A DNA stretch of 64,000 bases. It comes from Microbacterium sp. SY138 (lineage in GTDB: Bacteria; Actinomycetota; Actinomycetes; Actinomycetales; Microbacteriaceae). A program made the translations under genes and the position numbers. Location: NCBI RefSeq assembly GCF_039729145.1, contig NZ_CP155793.1:2046001-2110000 (forward strand), read 5' to 3'. Position 1 is the stretch's first letter. Each line of letters begins with the position of its first letter. Of this stretch, positions 26,713-37,016 are shown piece by piece. Under the pieces are notes generated by a model that was not told the DNA's origin, made no database searches, and was given only the letters and a program-made list of their open reading frames with translations.

Positions 26713-27690
26713 TCAGTCTGCTCGTGCCGGCACGAGGGCACGGCGGGCGGTCTCGATGGCGCCGAGGGCGACGGCATCGGAACCGAGGACGGCGGGGATG
26801 ATGCGCAGCGGGATGCCCGATACCGGGGAGTCCGTGCGCAGCGTGCGCGCGATCGCCGGCTCGAGGAGGTCCCAGGCGGTGGCGACGCCGCCGCCCACGA
26901 TCGCACAGGGCAGATCCATGATCGTCGCCGCACTGGCACACGCGAGCGCGAGCGCGTGCCCGGCGGCGTCGAACACCGCGATCGCGTCCACGTCGCCCCG
27001 TCGGGCACGGTCGGCGACGTCTCTGGCGTCGAGGATCGGTCCCGCCGTGCGCTCCTGAAAGCGCTGTGCGATCGAGGTGCCCGACGCCAATGTCTCCAGA
27101 TGGCCGGTCTGGCCACAGGTGCACACGAGCTCGCTGTAGCCGGGGGTGTGTCCGATCTCCCCCGCCGCACCGTGCGGACCGTGATGGAGTTCACCGTCGA
27201 TCATGAGCGCACCGCCGACGCCCGTGCCGAGCATCACGCCGAGCACATCGCGGTCCGAGCGCCCGTCGGCGGCGGCCTCGCCGAGCAGGAAGGCGTTGAC
27301 GTCGTTCTCGACACGTACGGGGACGCCGAGACGTGCTTCGAGTTCGTCCGCCAGGGGGAACCCCGCCCACCCGACGAAGGTGGCCGATGCCGCGCGGATC
27401 GTCCCGGTCTCATGGTCGATGACCCCCGCTGCGCCGACCCCTGCCGCGACGAGTGTCACGTCGGCCTCGGCGACCAGCGCGCGGGTGAGTTCTGCCGCCG
27501 CATCGGCCATCGCGCCTCCGCCGAGGGCAGCGGGTGCCGGGACGCTTCCCCTGGCGAGGACGGCTCCTTCGGCACTGACGAGGAGCGCCGCGATCTTGGT
27601 GCCGCCGATGTCGATCCCGACCAGACCGGTGCCGTCGGGGAGGACGACGCCGTCGACGGGCATGGTGGTGCGCTGTTCCTGATCGATCAT
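26713..27690 (-). CDS. ROK-family sugar kinase
   Basis: 325 residues without an N-terminal DNA-binding domain, so a kinase rather than a repressor. ATP motif GLVGIDIGGTKIAALLV (near 23-39), catalytic region ENDVNAFLLGEA, glycine loop VMLGTGVGGALMIDG and the zinc-site region GEIGHTPGYSELVCTCGQTGHLE. The usual ROK zinc motif is CxCGxxGCxE; here the third cysteine is His (CTCGQTGHLE). The upstream permease stop is 2 nt away (TGAGCATG), so they are coupled. It probably phosphorylates a sugar released by the operon fucosidase or left over from it; an ATG at codon 10 is an alternative start. Confidence 0.88.
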   Translation of the reverse strand: MIDQEQRTTMPVDGVVLPDGTGLVGIDIGGTKIAALLVSAEGAVLARGSVPAPAALGGGAMADAAAELTRALVAEADVTLVAAGVGAAGVIDHETGTIRAASATFVGWAGFPLADELEARLGVPVRVENDVNAFLLGEAAADGRSDRDVLGVMLGTGVGGALMIDGELHHGPHGAAGEIGHTPGYSELVCTCGQTGHLETLASGTSIAQRFQERTAGPILDARDVADRARRGDVDAIAVFDAAGHALALACASAATIMDLPCAIVGGGVATAWDLLEPAIARTLRTDSPVSGIPLRIIPAVLGSDAVALGAIETARRALVPARAD

Positions 27691-27692
27691 GC

Positions 27693-28601
27693 TCAACGCC
27701 CGCCCAGTCCTGCCATCGCGATGCCCTTGACGAGGTGCTTCTGCAACACGATCACGAGAATCGTCGTCGGCACCATCGAGATGATGGCCGCGGCCATCTG
27801 CAGGTCCCACCGCGTGCCGGTGAGTCCCGCGAAGCTCGCGAGCCCGACGGGGAGGGTGCCGTGCGCGTTGTAGTCGACCGTCACGATCAGCGGCCACAGG
27901 TAGCTGTTCCAGAACGAGAGGAACGTGAACACCGCGAGCACCGCCACGGCCGACTTCGACAGCGGAAGGATGATCTGCAGGAACGAGCGCACGGGGCCGG
28001 CGCCGTCGACGCGTGCCGCTTCCTCCAGCTCGTACGGGATGCCGCGGAAGAACTGTCGCATCAGGAACGTGCCGAAGGCCCCGAAGGCGAAGGGCAGGAT
28101 CAGCGCCTGGTAGGTGTCGACCCAGTTGAACCACTGCATCACCTGGAACATCGGGATGACGAGGACTTCGGCCGGCACCATGAGCGTCGCGAGGAACAGC
28201 ACGAACACCGCGTCGCGGCCCTTCCAGCGCAGACGCCCGAAGGCGTACCCTGCCGTGGTCGAGACGACCAGAACGACGAGGGTGCCGCCGATCGCGACGA
28301 TGAAGGAGTTCATGATGTAGGTCAGGAACGGCCCGTAGGCGAACACGTCGACGAAGTTGCTCCACCGCAGCTCGGAACCCACCAGGGTCGGCGGCATCGA
28401 GAACATCTCGGCGTTCGGCTTGAGCGCCGAGAAGAACGCGTAGATCAGCGGGGAGATGAAGATCAGCGCCGCGATGTAGATCGCGACATGGGCGAGGATC
28501 AGTCGCGCGCGGGCACCCGGTGTGGTCGCCGCGCCGCGCGCACGCTCCCGATCGGAGCGGCCGGCACGGCCCGTGGGGCGGACGAGGGTCTCAGTGCTCA
28601 T
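27693..28601 (-). CDS. Carbohydrate ABC transporter permease (MalG type)
   Basis: 302 residues, six predicted membrane helices (first at about 33-57) and a long cytoplasmic N-terminus. The EAA loop that docks the ATPase reads ELEEAARVDGAGPVRSFLQIILPLSKSA. The C-terminus LQKHLVKGIAMAGLGGR is typical of MalG-type (CUT1) permeases. Its start lies inside the end of the MalF-type gene, giving an 11-nt overlap. It pairs with the MalF-type permease and the lipoprotein; no ATP-binding subunit is encoded, so a shared MsiK/UgpC-type ATPase is expected. Confidence 0.94.
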   Translation of the reverse strand: MSTETLVRPTGRAGRSDRERARGAATTPGARARLILAHVAIYIAALIFISPLIYAFFSALKPNAEMFSMPPTLVGSELRWSNFVDVFAYGPFLTYIMNSFIVAIGGTLVVLVVSTTAGYAFGRLRWKGRDAVFVLFLATLMVPAEVLVIPMFQVMQWFNWVDTYQALILPFAFGAFGTFLMRQFFRGIPYELEEAARVDGAGPVRSFLQIILPLSKSAVAVLAVFTFLSFWNSYLWPLIVTVDYNAHGTLPVGLASFAGLTGTRWDLQMAAAIISMVPTTILVIVLQKHLVKGIAMAGLGGR

Positions 28602-29496
28602 AGTGCACCCACTTCTTCTGCGCGGCGAACTGGAGCCCGGTGATCGCGATGATGATCGCGAAGAGGATCCACGCGGCTGCGGCGGCGAGGCCGAGGTCGC
28701 CGAAGGTGAACCCCTGCTCCCAGATGTACATGACGAGCGGCTTGGTGGCGTTGCCGGGACCGCCGCCGGTGAGCATCTGCGGCTGGACGAACACCTGCAG
28801 GGAGGTGATCATCGTCATGATCGTCGCGAAGAAGATCGACGGCGAGATCATCGGGATGATGATGCTCCATACCCGGCGGAACCCTCGGGCGCCGTCGATG
28901 CTCGCCGCCTCCAGCACGCTCTCGGGGAGCTGCTCGAGAGCGGCCGAGAAGATCAGCATGTTGTAGCCGAGCCCCTGCCAGACGCTCATCACGACGACCA
29001 TGATCATGGCCCATGACGGGTCGGCGAGGAAGTTCGGCAGCTCGATGCCGAACCAGGTCTGCGAGAGACCGTTGAACAGCCCCTGCGGCTGCAGCATCAT
29101 CTTCCACACCAGCACGTTGGCGACCATCGGAGTCACCACGGGGATGAAGAAGAGCACGCGCAGGGCTCCTCGTCCGCGGATTCGCGATCCGAGGCCGAGA
29201 GCGAGCACGAGCGAGAGAGCGACGCTCAGCGGCACGTAGAGCAGGGTGTATACCGCCGAGTTGCGCAGCGCCGGCCAGAAGTCGGGGCTGCTGGTGAACA
29301 GCTTGACGTAGTTGTCCACGCCGTTGAAGGTCCGCTCGCCGAAGGTCGGCCAGTCGAAGACGCTCATCACGATCGAGAGCCCGACGGGCACGATCGTGAA
29401 CAGGGCGAGCCCGATCAGGGCGGGGCTTGCGAACCCCAGCGCCTGACCGGCCTCCACCTTGGCGAGCGATCGTCGACGTCTCGTCGTGATCGTCAT
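28591..29496 (-). CDS. Carbohydrate ABC transporter permease (MalF type)
   Basis: 301 residues with six membrane helices (ALGFASPALIGLALFTIVPVGLSIVMSVFDW first) and the EAA loop VLEAASIDGARGFRRVWSIIIPMISPSIFF. It shows the MalF/UgpA-type N-terminal pattern and the VFDWPTFGERTFNGVDNYVKLF periplasmic segment typical of CUT1 systems. It lies 47 nt after the binding-protein gene and overlaps the second permease. Together they import an oligosaccharide. Confidence 0.94.
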   Translation of the reverse strand: MTITTRRRRSLAKVEAGQALGFASPALIGLALFTIVPVGLSIVMSVFDWPTFGERTFNGVDNYVKLFTSSPDFWPALRNSAVYTLLYVPLSVALSLVLALGLGSRIRGRGALRVLFFIPVVTPMVANVLVWKMMLQPQGLFNGLSQTWFGIELPNFLADPSWAMIMVVVMSVWQGLGYNMLIFSAALEQLPESVLEAASIDGARGFRRVWSIIIPMISPSIFFATIMTMITSLQVFVQPQMLTGGGPGNATKPLVMYIWEQGFTFGDLGLAAAAAWILFAIIIAITGLQFAAQKKWVHYEH

Positions 29497-29543
29497 CTCA
29501 GTTCTTTCTCTGTTGCTGCGTTACTGCGGTGGCCGGAGCCGGG

Positions 29544-30803
29544 TCACTCGCCGAACTGCGCCTGCGCGTTGGAGAGCAGCTCTTCCATCGTCATCTGACC
29601 GTTGTAGACGCTGACCAGGTTGGGCTGGATGTAGCTGTCGAGCTTCTGCCAGTTCTTCGTCATGTACAGCGGAACGGTGTCGCCGAACGCGGCCTCGAAC
29701 ACCGACTGCACCTGGTCGCGGTACTTCTCGTCGATGGACTCGAAGTACAGCGGCTGCGACGACGTGCGCGCGGGATACGAGCGTCCCGAGGATGCGATGT
29801 AGTCCTGCGCGTCCTCGCCCAGAAGCGAGCCCATGACCTTGAGGGCGGCCTCCGGGTTCTTGCAGTTGGCCGAGATGCCGTAGCCGGAGCCGAGGATCGG
29901 GCCGGGGTTGCCGTCCGCGCCTGCGGGCAGCGGCACCATGCCGGCGGCGAAGCCGGACTCGTTGTCGAGGTAGCTCACGGCGTTCCACGTGCCGTCGACG
30001 GCCATCGCGGCATTGGCGCCGGTGTACTGGTTCTCGCCCCATCCGGTGTCGGAGGCGGACGCCACGGGGGCCGCGACCTTCTTCTCGGTCACGAGCTCGG
30101 CGTACCAGGTCGAGGCGTCGACGAACGCCTTCTCGTCGATGTGCAGGGTGCCGTCCTCGGAGGCCGGCTGCGTCGCGGAGTACGCGATCGGCATCGACAT
30201 CCACTGGTATCCACCCATGCCCATGCCGAAGCCGTACTTGCCGTCCTTGGTGGCAGCGGCGGCGATGGTGTCGAAGTCGTCGAACGTCCACCCGATCTCC
30301 GGGGTGGGGGCGCCCGCTGCGGTCAGCATGTCCTGGTTGTAGTACACGAGCATGGTGGCGACGTCGAAGGGCACGCCATAGGTCTTGCCCTCGAAGCTGA
30401 GGATGCCGTCGGCGCTCGGGTTGAACTCGGACCAGTCGATGCCGGCCGTCTTGAGGTCGGCATCGCTCAGCTCACGGAATCCGCCGGTGTAGCCGCCCAG
30501 CTGCGCTCCGCTCATACCGGTCACGCACGCCATGTTGCCGCTGGCCATGTTGGTGGTCAGCTTCGTGAAGAAGTCGCTCCACGGCGACGTCTGCAGCTTG
30601 ATCTTGATGTCGGGGTTCTGCTCCTGCGCGAATGCGACCTGGGCCTCGAGGGCATCGACGTCGGACTCGCTCCCCGCCCACATGTCGACGACGATCGTGT
30701 CGCCGTCGGCGGAACCGCCGGTGCCGTTGCCGCTCGCGCAGCCGGTCATCGCGACTGCGACGCCGGCGACGGCGACAACAGCCCCTACACGCAACTTCTT
30801 CAT
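29544..30803 (-). CDS. Sugar-binding lipoprotein of an ABC transporter
   Basis: 419 residues. Lipoprotein signal [25 protein letters not shown] with lipobox MTGC (Cys22). The mature part is a family 1 extracellular solute-binding fold: [33 protein letters not shown] at the N-terminus and the hinge segment [24 protein letters not shown] stands 6 nt before the ATG, the strongest ribosome site in the region, as expected for an abundant first-gene product. It captures glycans at the cell surface, and the downstream enzymes suggest fucosylated ligands. Confidence 0.94.
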   Translation of the reverse strand: MKKLRVGAVVAVAGVAVAMTGCASGNGTGGSADGDTIVVDMWAGSESDVDALEAQVAFAQEQNPDIKIKLQTSPWSDFFTKLTTNMASGNMACVTGMSGAQLGGYTGGFRELSDADLKTAGIDWSEFNPSADGILSFEGKTYGVPFDVATMLVYYNQDMLTAAGAPTPEIGWTFDDFDTIAAAATKDGKYGFGMGMGGYQWMSMPIAYSATQPASEDGTLHIDEKAFVDASTWYAELVTEKKVAAPVASASDTGWGENQYTGANAAMAVDGTWNAVSYLDNESGFAAGMVPLPAGADGNPGPILGSGYGISANCKNPEAALKVMGSLLGEDAQDYIASSGRSYPARTSSQPLYFESIDEKYRDQVQSVFEAAFGDTVPLYMTKNWQKLDSYIQPNLVSVYNGQMTMEELLSNAQAQFGE

Positions 30804-30863
30804 TGAATGCCTCCTGGAAGGGAACTGGTTATTTCGAGGCTCGAATTAACCTAGTAGGATTTC

Positions 30864-30885
30864 GTATGAAGTTACCGTTTCATAC
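30864..30885. promoter_or_regulatory. 7-bp inverted repeat upstream of the ABC operon
   Basis: GTATGAA (30864-30870) and TTCATAC (30879-30885) flank 8 nt, about 60 bp before the binding-protein ATG. It could bind a second regulator or position a promoter. The sequence is notably AT-rich for this genome. Confidence 0.4.
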
Positions 30886-30906
30886 TTCGCAAGGGGCCGC
30901 AAGCTG

Positions 30907-30919
30907 AACATCCGATGTT
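30907..30919. promoter_or_regulatory. Putative ROK-repressor operator, copy 1
   Basis: AACATC-C-GATGTT is a perfect 13-bp palindrome in the divergent region between the ABC operon and the ROK repressor. Its core recurs before the second fucosidase (33459-33469), the only other gene of the locus with a separate promoter. Confidence 0.65.
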
Positions 30920-31003
30920 TATCGGACCTTGATAATTCGTAACTCCCGGGAAACACGACCATCCCCCGCTACGCTGACGATGCTCCGACAGGAAAGTGCT
31001 CCC

Positions 31004-32155
31004 ATGACGAACACCGCTGACACCACCGTCGACGACCCGCACACGCGGCGTATCCTCGACCTCGTCGCGCGCGGCGAGGCCCGCTCGCGATCGGAGCTCG
31101 CCACATCGCTCGGCGTCGCCGCATCGACGGTCGGACTCCGCGTGCAGTCCCTGCTCGACGCCGGAGTCCTCCGCGAAGCGGGCGACGGCACCTCGCGCGG
31201 CGGACGACGTCCCCGGGTCCTCCAGATCGCCGCGGACGGCTTCGTGCTCTCGGCAGACCTCGGCGGGGGCCACGCGCGCATCGGCAGGCACTCCCTCAGT
31301 GGCGCCCTCTTGGACAGCGAGTCGATCGCCGTCGATGTGACCGAGGGCCCCGAGGCGACGCTCGACCGCCTCGGTGTCGTGTTCGACCGCCTGGCGTCCG
31401 CCGGCCGCGTCCACGCGATCGGCATCAGCCTTCCGGGCCCCGTCGACATCGCGACAGGCTCGGTCGATCAGCCATCGCGGATGCCCGGATGGCCGGGGTT
31501 CCGCGTCGGCGAGCACCTCTCCACGCGCTACGACGTTCCGGTGGCGGTCGACAACGACGCCAATCTCGCCGCCCTGGGAGAGCACCGTGAGCGCTTCGGC
31601 CACACCGGCCACAGCATCACGGTGAAGGCGGGAACCGCGATCGGCAGCGGCATCATCGTCGACGGCCGCGTGCACCGCGGTGCGACCTCCGCCGCCGGCG
31701 ACATCACGCACACCCGCATCGACGGCAGCGGCGACATCCCCTGCTCCTGCGGCAACACCGGCTGCCTCGAGACCGTGGCGAGCGGGGCGAGCCTCGTGCG
31801 GCAGATGCGAGACCGCGGCAACGACTCCGTGCACACGACGACCGATGTGCTCAGCCTGGCGCGCGATGCGGATCCCCTGGCCACGACGCTGGTGCGGACC
31901 GCAGGCACCCATCTCGGACAGGCGCTCTCCGGCGTCGTGAACTTCTTCAACCCGCACGCCGTGTTCCTCACCGGCAGCATGAGCGCATCCGAACCGTTCA
32001 TCGCCGCCGTCCGCAGCCGGGTCTACGAGGCGTGCCACCCGCTCGCCACGCAGCGCCTGCGCATCGAGTCCGCGACCACGGGCGCTGATGCCATCCTGCA
32101 TGGAGCCGCGCGCCTCGCGCTCGAGGGCATGGACATCCCCGTGGCGACGGCTTGA
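31004..32155 (+). CDS. ROK-family transcriptional repressor (NagC/XylR type)
   Basis: 383 residues from the ATG at 31004 (AGGAAAG upstream; TACGCT at 30970 as probable -10; an ATG at 30980 is in frame). The N-terminal winged helix-turn-helix ARSRSELATSLGVAASTVGLRVQSLLDAGVLREAG (about 25-60) precedes a full ROK domain with sugar-binding ENDAN-like VDNDANLAALGE, glycine loop TAIGSGIIVDG and zinc motif CSCGNTGCLE. The ATP loop near 85 (SADLGGGHARIG) is degenerate, as in repressors. It likely represses the divergent transporter operon and fucosidase 2 until sugar binds. Confidence 0.9.
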   Translation: MTNTADTTVDDPHTRRILDLVARGEARSRSELATSLGVAASTVGLRVQSLLDAGVLREAGDGTSRGGRRPRVLQIAADGFVLSADLGGGHARIGRHSLSGALLDSESIAVDVTEGPEATLDRLGVVFDRLASAGRVHAIGISLPGPVDIATGSVDQPSRMPGWPGFRVGEHLSTRYDVPVAVDNDANLAALGEHRERFGHTGHSITVKAGTAIGSGIIVDGRVHRGATSAAGDITHTRIDGSGDIPCSCGNTGCLETVASGASLVRQMRDRGNDSVHTTTDVLSLARDADPLATTLVRTAGTHLGQALSGVVNFFNPHAVFLTGSMSASEPFIAAVRSRVYEACHPLATQRLRIESATTGADAILHGAARLALEGMDIPVATA

Positions 32156-32173
32156 GCCGCCGCCACGAGGGAC

Positions 32174-33448
32174 TCAGTCGTCGATCATCGTCAGTTCGAT
32201 CACGGGCACGAGCACGTCGGGGCGTCGCACCGGGAGGTGCACCGTCAGCGTCCCCTCGGCCTCCCCCGCAGGCGTCATCAGATCCGCCTCGCGATCCGGA
32301 TCGGACACGCTGGTCCGGAGCCACGATCCGTCGTTCAGCAGCCGCGCGTACGACACCTTCCCGGCGAGCTCCGGCAGGTGCACGAAGCCCATCGGCCAAC
32401 TGAACAGGTTCAGGTACAGGCGGTTCCCCCTACGCGTGTACACCCCCTCGCGCGGCGGGGTGAACGACGCGTGCCCGGCGCCGATCACGGCGCCCCGATG
32501 CAGGCGCATCCACTCGCCGATCTCTCCCAGCGTCTGCGCATCGCGGGGCGCGATCGCCCCACGTCCGTCCGGGCCGATGTTCAACAGCATGTTGCCGCCC
32601 ATCGACACAGAGTCCACCAGCATCTGCACGAGCATGGTGGGCGACTTCTGATCGGTGTTGTCACGGTGGTAGCCCCAGGAGCCGTTCAGCGTCTGGCACG
32701 CCTCCCAGATCAGCGGCACACCGTCACGCACGATCGGCGAGGTCGGCTGGTACTGCTCGGGGGTGACGAAGTCGGCCGGAATGCCCAGACGATCATTCAC
32801 GAGCATGTTCGGCTGCAGTTCCCGGCACAGGGCGAGCAGGGCTGTCGCGTCCCAGTCGCCCGGCCCCTTGCCCACCCATCCGTCCTTCTCCTCGGGGTAG
32901 GTGAAGTCGAAGAAGAGGTAGTCGATGTCGCCGTAGTCCGTGAGGAGCTCGCGCACCTGCCCGTGGAGGTAGTCGCGGTACGCGGCCATGTCGCGCCCGA
33001 CGTTCAGCGCGTGCGCGCCCTCGTCGTCACGGCGCGGGTGATTCCAGTCCACGGTGAAGTCGGGGTGATGCCAATCGATCACCGAGTGGTAGAGGCCGAC
33101 CTTGAGGCCCTCGGCCCGCAGCGCCTCCACATACTCGCGCACGAGGTCGCGTCCGGTGTTCGTCACCGACGTGAAGTCCGTCAGCTTCGAGTCCCAGAGG
33201 CAGAATCCGTCGTGGTGCTTCGTGGTGAGCACCACGTATCCCATGCCGGTCTCCTTCGCCGTGCGCGCCAGGGCGGTCGCATCGAAGAGATCCGGGTCGA
33301 AGTGCTCGAAATACTGCCGGTAGTCCTCATCGGTGAGGCGTTCGTAGTTCTGGACCCACTCGTGCCGGGCGGCCCCGCTGTAGAGGCCGAAGTGGACGAA
33401 CATGCCGAACCGGGCCCGGTCAAACCATTCCTGTCGCATGTCCTCCAT
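32174..33448 (-). CDS. Alpha-L-fucosidase, GH29 (second copy)
   Basis: 424 residues. GH29 motifs: EWFDRARFGMFVHFGLYSG, LTTKHHDGFCLWDSK (75-88), GLYHSVIDWHHPDF and the nucleophile motif DIDYLFFDFTYP with D181. No signal peptide. It differs widely from the operon copy, so the two were probably not made by a recent duplication and may cut different linkages. It stands alone, convergent with the ROK repressor gene, with the shared palindrome only 11 nt before its ATG. The start at 33448 or 33439 is uncertain; GGAGG sits too close to the latter. Confidence 0.92.
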   Translation of the reverse strand: MEDMRQEWFDRARFGMFVHFGLYSGAARHEWVQNYERLTDEDYRQYFEHFDPDLFDATALARTAKETGMGYVVLTTKHHDGFCLWDSKLTDFTSVTNTGRDLVREYVEALRAEGLKVGLYHSVIDWHHPDFTVDWNHPRRDDEGAHALNVGRDMAAYRDYLHGQVRELLTDYGDIDYLFFDFTYPEEKDGWVGKGPGDWDATALLALCRELQPNMLVNDRLGIPADFVTPEQYQPTSPIVRDGVPLIWEACQTLNGSWGYHRDNTDQKSPTMLVQMLVDSVSMGGNMLLNIGPDGRGAIAPRDAQTLGEIGEWMRLHRGAVIGAGHASFTPPREGVYTRRGNRLYLNLFSWPMGFVHLPELAGKVSYARLLNDGSWLRTSVSDPDREADLMTPAGEAEGTLTVHLPVRRPDVLVPVIELTMIDD

Positions 33449-33458
33449 CCTGGCATAG

Positions 33459-33469
33459 ACATCGGATGT
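33459..33469. promoter_or_regulatory. Putative ROK-repressor operator, copy 2
   Basis: ACATC-G-GATGT is a perfect 11-bp palindrome. On the minus strand it reads AAACATCCGATGTC, matching 12 consecutive bases of copy 1 (AACATCCGATGT). It is placed immediately before the fucosidase 2 start codon, where a bound repressor would block initiation. Confidence 0.65.
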
Positions 33470-33495
33470 TTAGAGGCAGAATGACCTCGGTCACG

Positions 33496-33529
33496 AAGAA
33501 CGGGCGCCCCCGAAGGGACGCCCGTTCTT
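33496..33529 (-). terminator. Terminator of the ilvBNC operon
   Basis: AAGAACGGGCG (33496-33506) pairs over 11 bp with CGCCCGTTCTT (33519-33529); the loop CCCCCGAAGGGA can extend the stem. It starts 13 nt after the ilvC stop on the minus strand. Confidence 0.75.
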
Positions 33530-33541
33530 TCGAGAATCGAA

Positions 33542-35159
<1,618 letters not shown>

Positions 35160-35162
35160 GGA

Positions 35163-36965
35163 TCAGTCCTCCTCGTCGAATGCGGGCGCGTGCTCGCGGG
35201 CGTACTGGACATAGCTGTTGCTGACTCCCTGCGGGACCATCGGCCACACCATGGAGTCGGCACTCACGACGAAATCGATCACCACGGGGCGGTCGTTCGT
35301 CTCGAGCGCGAGCTGGATGGCGGCGTCCACCTCCTCTTCCTTCTCCACGCGGATCGCGAGGCAGCCGTAGGCCTCGGCGAGCTTCACGAAGTCGGGGATG
35401 CGGATCGTGCCGTGACCCGTGTTCAGGTCGGTGTTGGAGTGACGGCCGTCATAGAACAGCGTCTGCCACTGTCGGACCATGCCGAGCGACGAGTTGTTGA
35501 TGATCGCGACCTTGATCGGGATGTTGTTGATCGTGCAGGTCGCGAGCTCCTGATTCGTCATCTGGAAGCAGCCGTCGCCGTCGATCGCCCAGACCGGACG
35601 CTCGGGCTGCGCCACCTTGGCCCCCATCGCGGCCGGCACCGAGTAACCCATCGTGCCGGCACCGCCGGAGTTCAACCAGGCGTTCGGACGCTCGTACTTG
35701 ATGAACTGTGCCGCCCACATCTGGTGCTGACCGACGCCGGAGGCGAAGATGCCCTCCGGACCGGTGAGCTCGCCGATCCGCTGGATCACGTACTGCGGAG
35801 CCAGGAGGCCGTCCGTCGTCGGCGCGTATCCGAGGGGGAACTCGGTGCGCAGTCCGTCGAGGTACGACCACCATTCCTCGATGTCGGGCTTCGCGCCGGA
35901 GGTCGCCCCGCGGAAGGCCGCATCGAGATCGGTGAGCACATCGCGCACGTCGCCGACGATCGGCACATCGGCCGTGCGGATCTTGGAGATCTCGGCCGGG
36001 TCGATGTCGACATGGACGACCTTCGCGTTCGGCGCGAACAGAGCCGCCTTACCCGTGACGCGGTCGTCGAACCGGGCACCGAGCGACACCAGGAGGTCGG
36101 CCTCCTGGAGCGCCAGCACGGCGGGAACCGTGCCGTGCATGCCGGGCATTCCGAGGTGCTGGGGGTGCGAGTCGGGGAACGCGCCGCGCGCCATCAGCGT
36201 GGTGACGACCGGCGCGCCGGTGGACTCCGCGAGCTCGAGGAGCTCCGCCGACGCCTTGCCGCGGATCACACCACCGCCGACGTACAGCACCGGCTTCTTG
36301 GCCTCGGCGAGCAGCGTCGCCGCAGCCTGGATCTGCTTGCCGTGCGCCTTCGTGACGGGACGATAGCCGGGGAGGTCGATCTTGGGCGGCCACACGAACG
36401 GGGCGGTCGCCTGCTGCGCATCCTTCGTGATGTCGACCAGCACGGGGCCGGGGCGTCCGGTGCCCGCGATCTCGTAGGCCGCGGCGATCGCGCCAGGGAT
36501 GTCCGCGGCATCCTTCACCAGGAACGAGTGCTTGGTGATCGGCATCGTGATGCCCACGATGTCGGCTTCCTGGAACGCGTCCGTTCCCATCAGCGTCGAG
36601 AACACCTGGCCGGTGATGGCGAGCATCGGAACCGAGTCCATGTAGGCATCGGCGATCGCGGTCACGAGGTTGGTCGCACCGGGCCCGGAGGTCGCGATGC
36701 ACACGCCGACCTTGCCGGAGGCCGATGCGTAGCCCTCGGCGGCGTGACCGGCGCCCTGCTCGTGCCGCACCAGGATGTGGCGCAGCTCGGATGCATCCAT
36801 GAGCGGGTCGTAGACCGGGAGGATCGCACCTCCGGGAAGACCGAACACGTCGGTGACGCCGAGCAGCTCGAGCGAGCGGACCACGGCCTCCGCGCCGGTG
36901 ATCTCCGGCGCAGAGGATTGACGGGCGGGCGGCCTCGGCACGGCCGGGGCGGTATCAGCAGTCAT
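35163..36965 (-). CDS. ilvB: Acetolactate synthase large (catalytic) subunit
   Basis: 600 residues, a full three-domain ThDP enzyme. It shows [30 protein letters not shown], the catalytic Glu in [16 protein letters not shown], and the ThDP motif [31 protein letters not shown]. It condenses pyruvate with pyruvate or 2-ketobutyrate. ATG with AAGGAA upstream. It is the first gene of ilvBNC, 51 nt downstream of ilvD on the same strand, so ilvD readthrough could contribute. No leader-peptide attenuator fits in that gap. Confidence 0.97.
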   Translation of the reverse strand: MTADTAPAVPRPPARQSSAPEITGAEAVVRSLELLGVTDVFGLPGGAILPVYDPLMDASELRHILVRHEQGAGHAAEGYASASGKVGVCIATSGPGATNLVTAIADAYMDSVPMLAITGQVFSTLMGTDAFQEADIVGITMPITKHSFLVKDAADIPGAIAAAYEIAGTGRPGPVLVDITKDAQQATAPFVWPPKIDLPGYRPVTKAHGKQIQAAATLLAEAKKPVLYVGGGVIRGKASAELLELAESTGAPVVTTLMARGAFPDSHPQHLGMPGMHGTVPAVLALQEADLLVSLGARFDDRVTGKAALFAPNAKVVHVDIDPAEISKIRTADVPIVGDVRDVLTDLDAAFRGATSGAKPDIEEWWSYLDGLRTEFPLGYAPTTDGLLAPQYVIQRIGELTGPEGIFASGVGQHQMWAAQFIKYERPNAWLNSGGAGTMGYSVPAAMGAKVAQPERPVWAIDGDGCFQMTNQELATCTINNIPIKVAIINNSSLGMVRQWQTLFYDGRHSNTDLNTGHGTIRIPDFVKLAEAYGCLAIRVEKEEEVDAAIQLALETNDRPVVIDFVVSADSMVWPMVPQGVSNSYVQYAREHAPAFDEED

Positions 36966-37016
36966 GAGTTTCCTTCTGATGATCTGTGGAGGACGCCGGA
37001 CGTCGGAGCGTCCGGG

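Noticed and set aside
30971..31003. Start of the ROK repressor at the ATG at 30980
   Set aside because: The TACGCT box ends only 4 nt before it, and the ATG at 31004 has AGGAAAG at a proper distance.
23718..33448. The fucosidase locus as a mobile element
   Set aside because: No integrase, transposase, direct repeats or tRNA border were found at either end. It may be an insertion, but no mechanism is visible.
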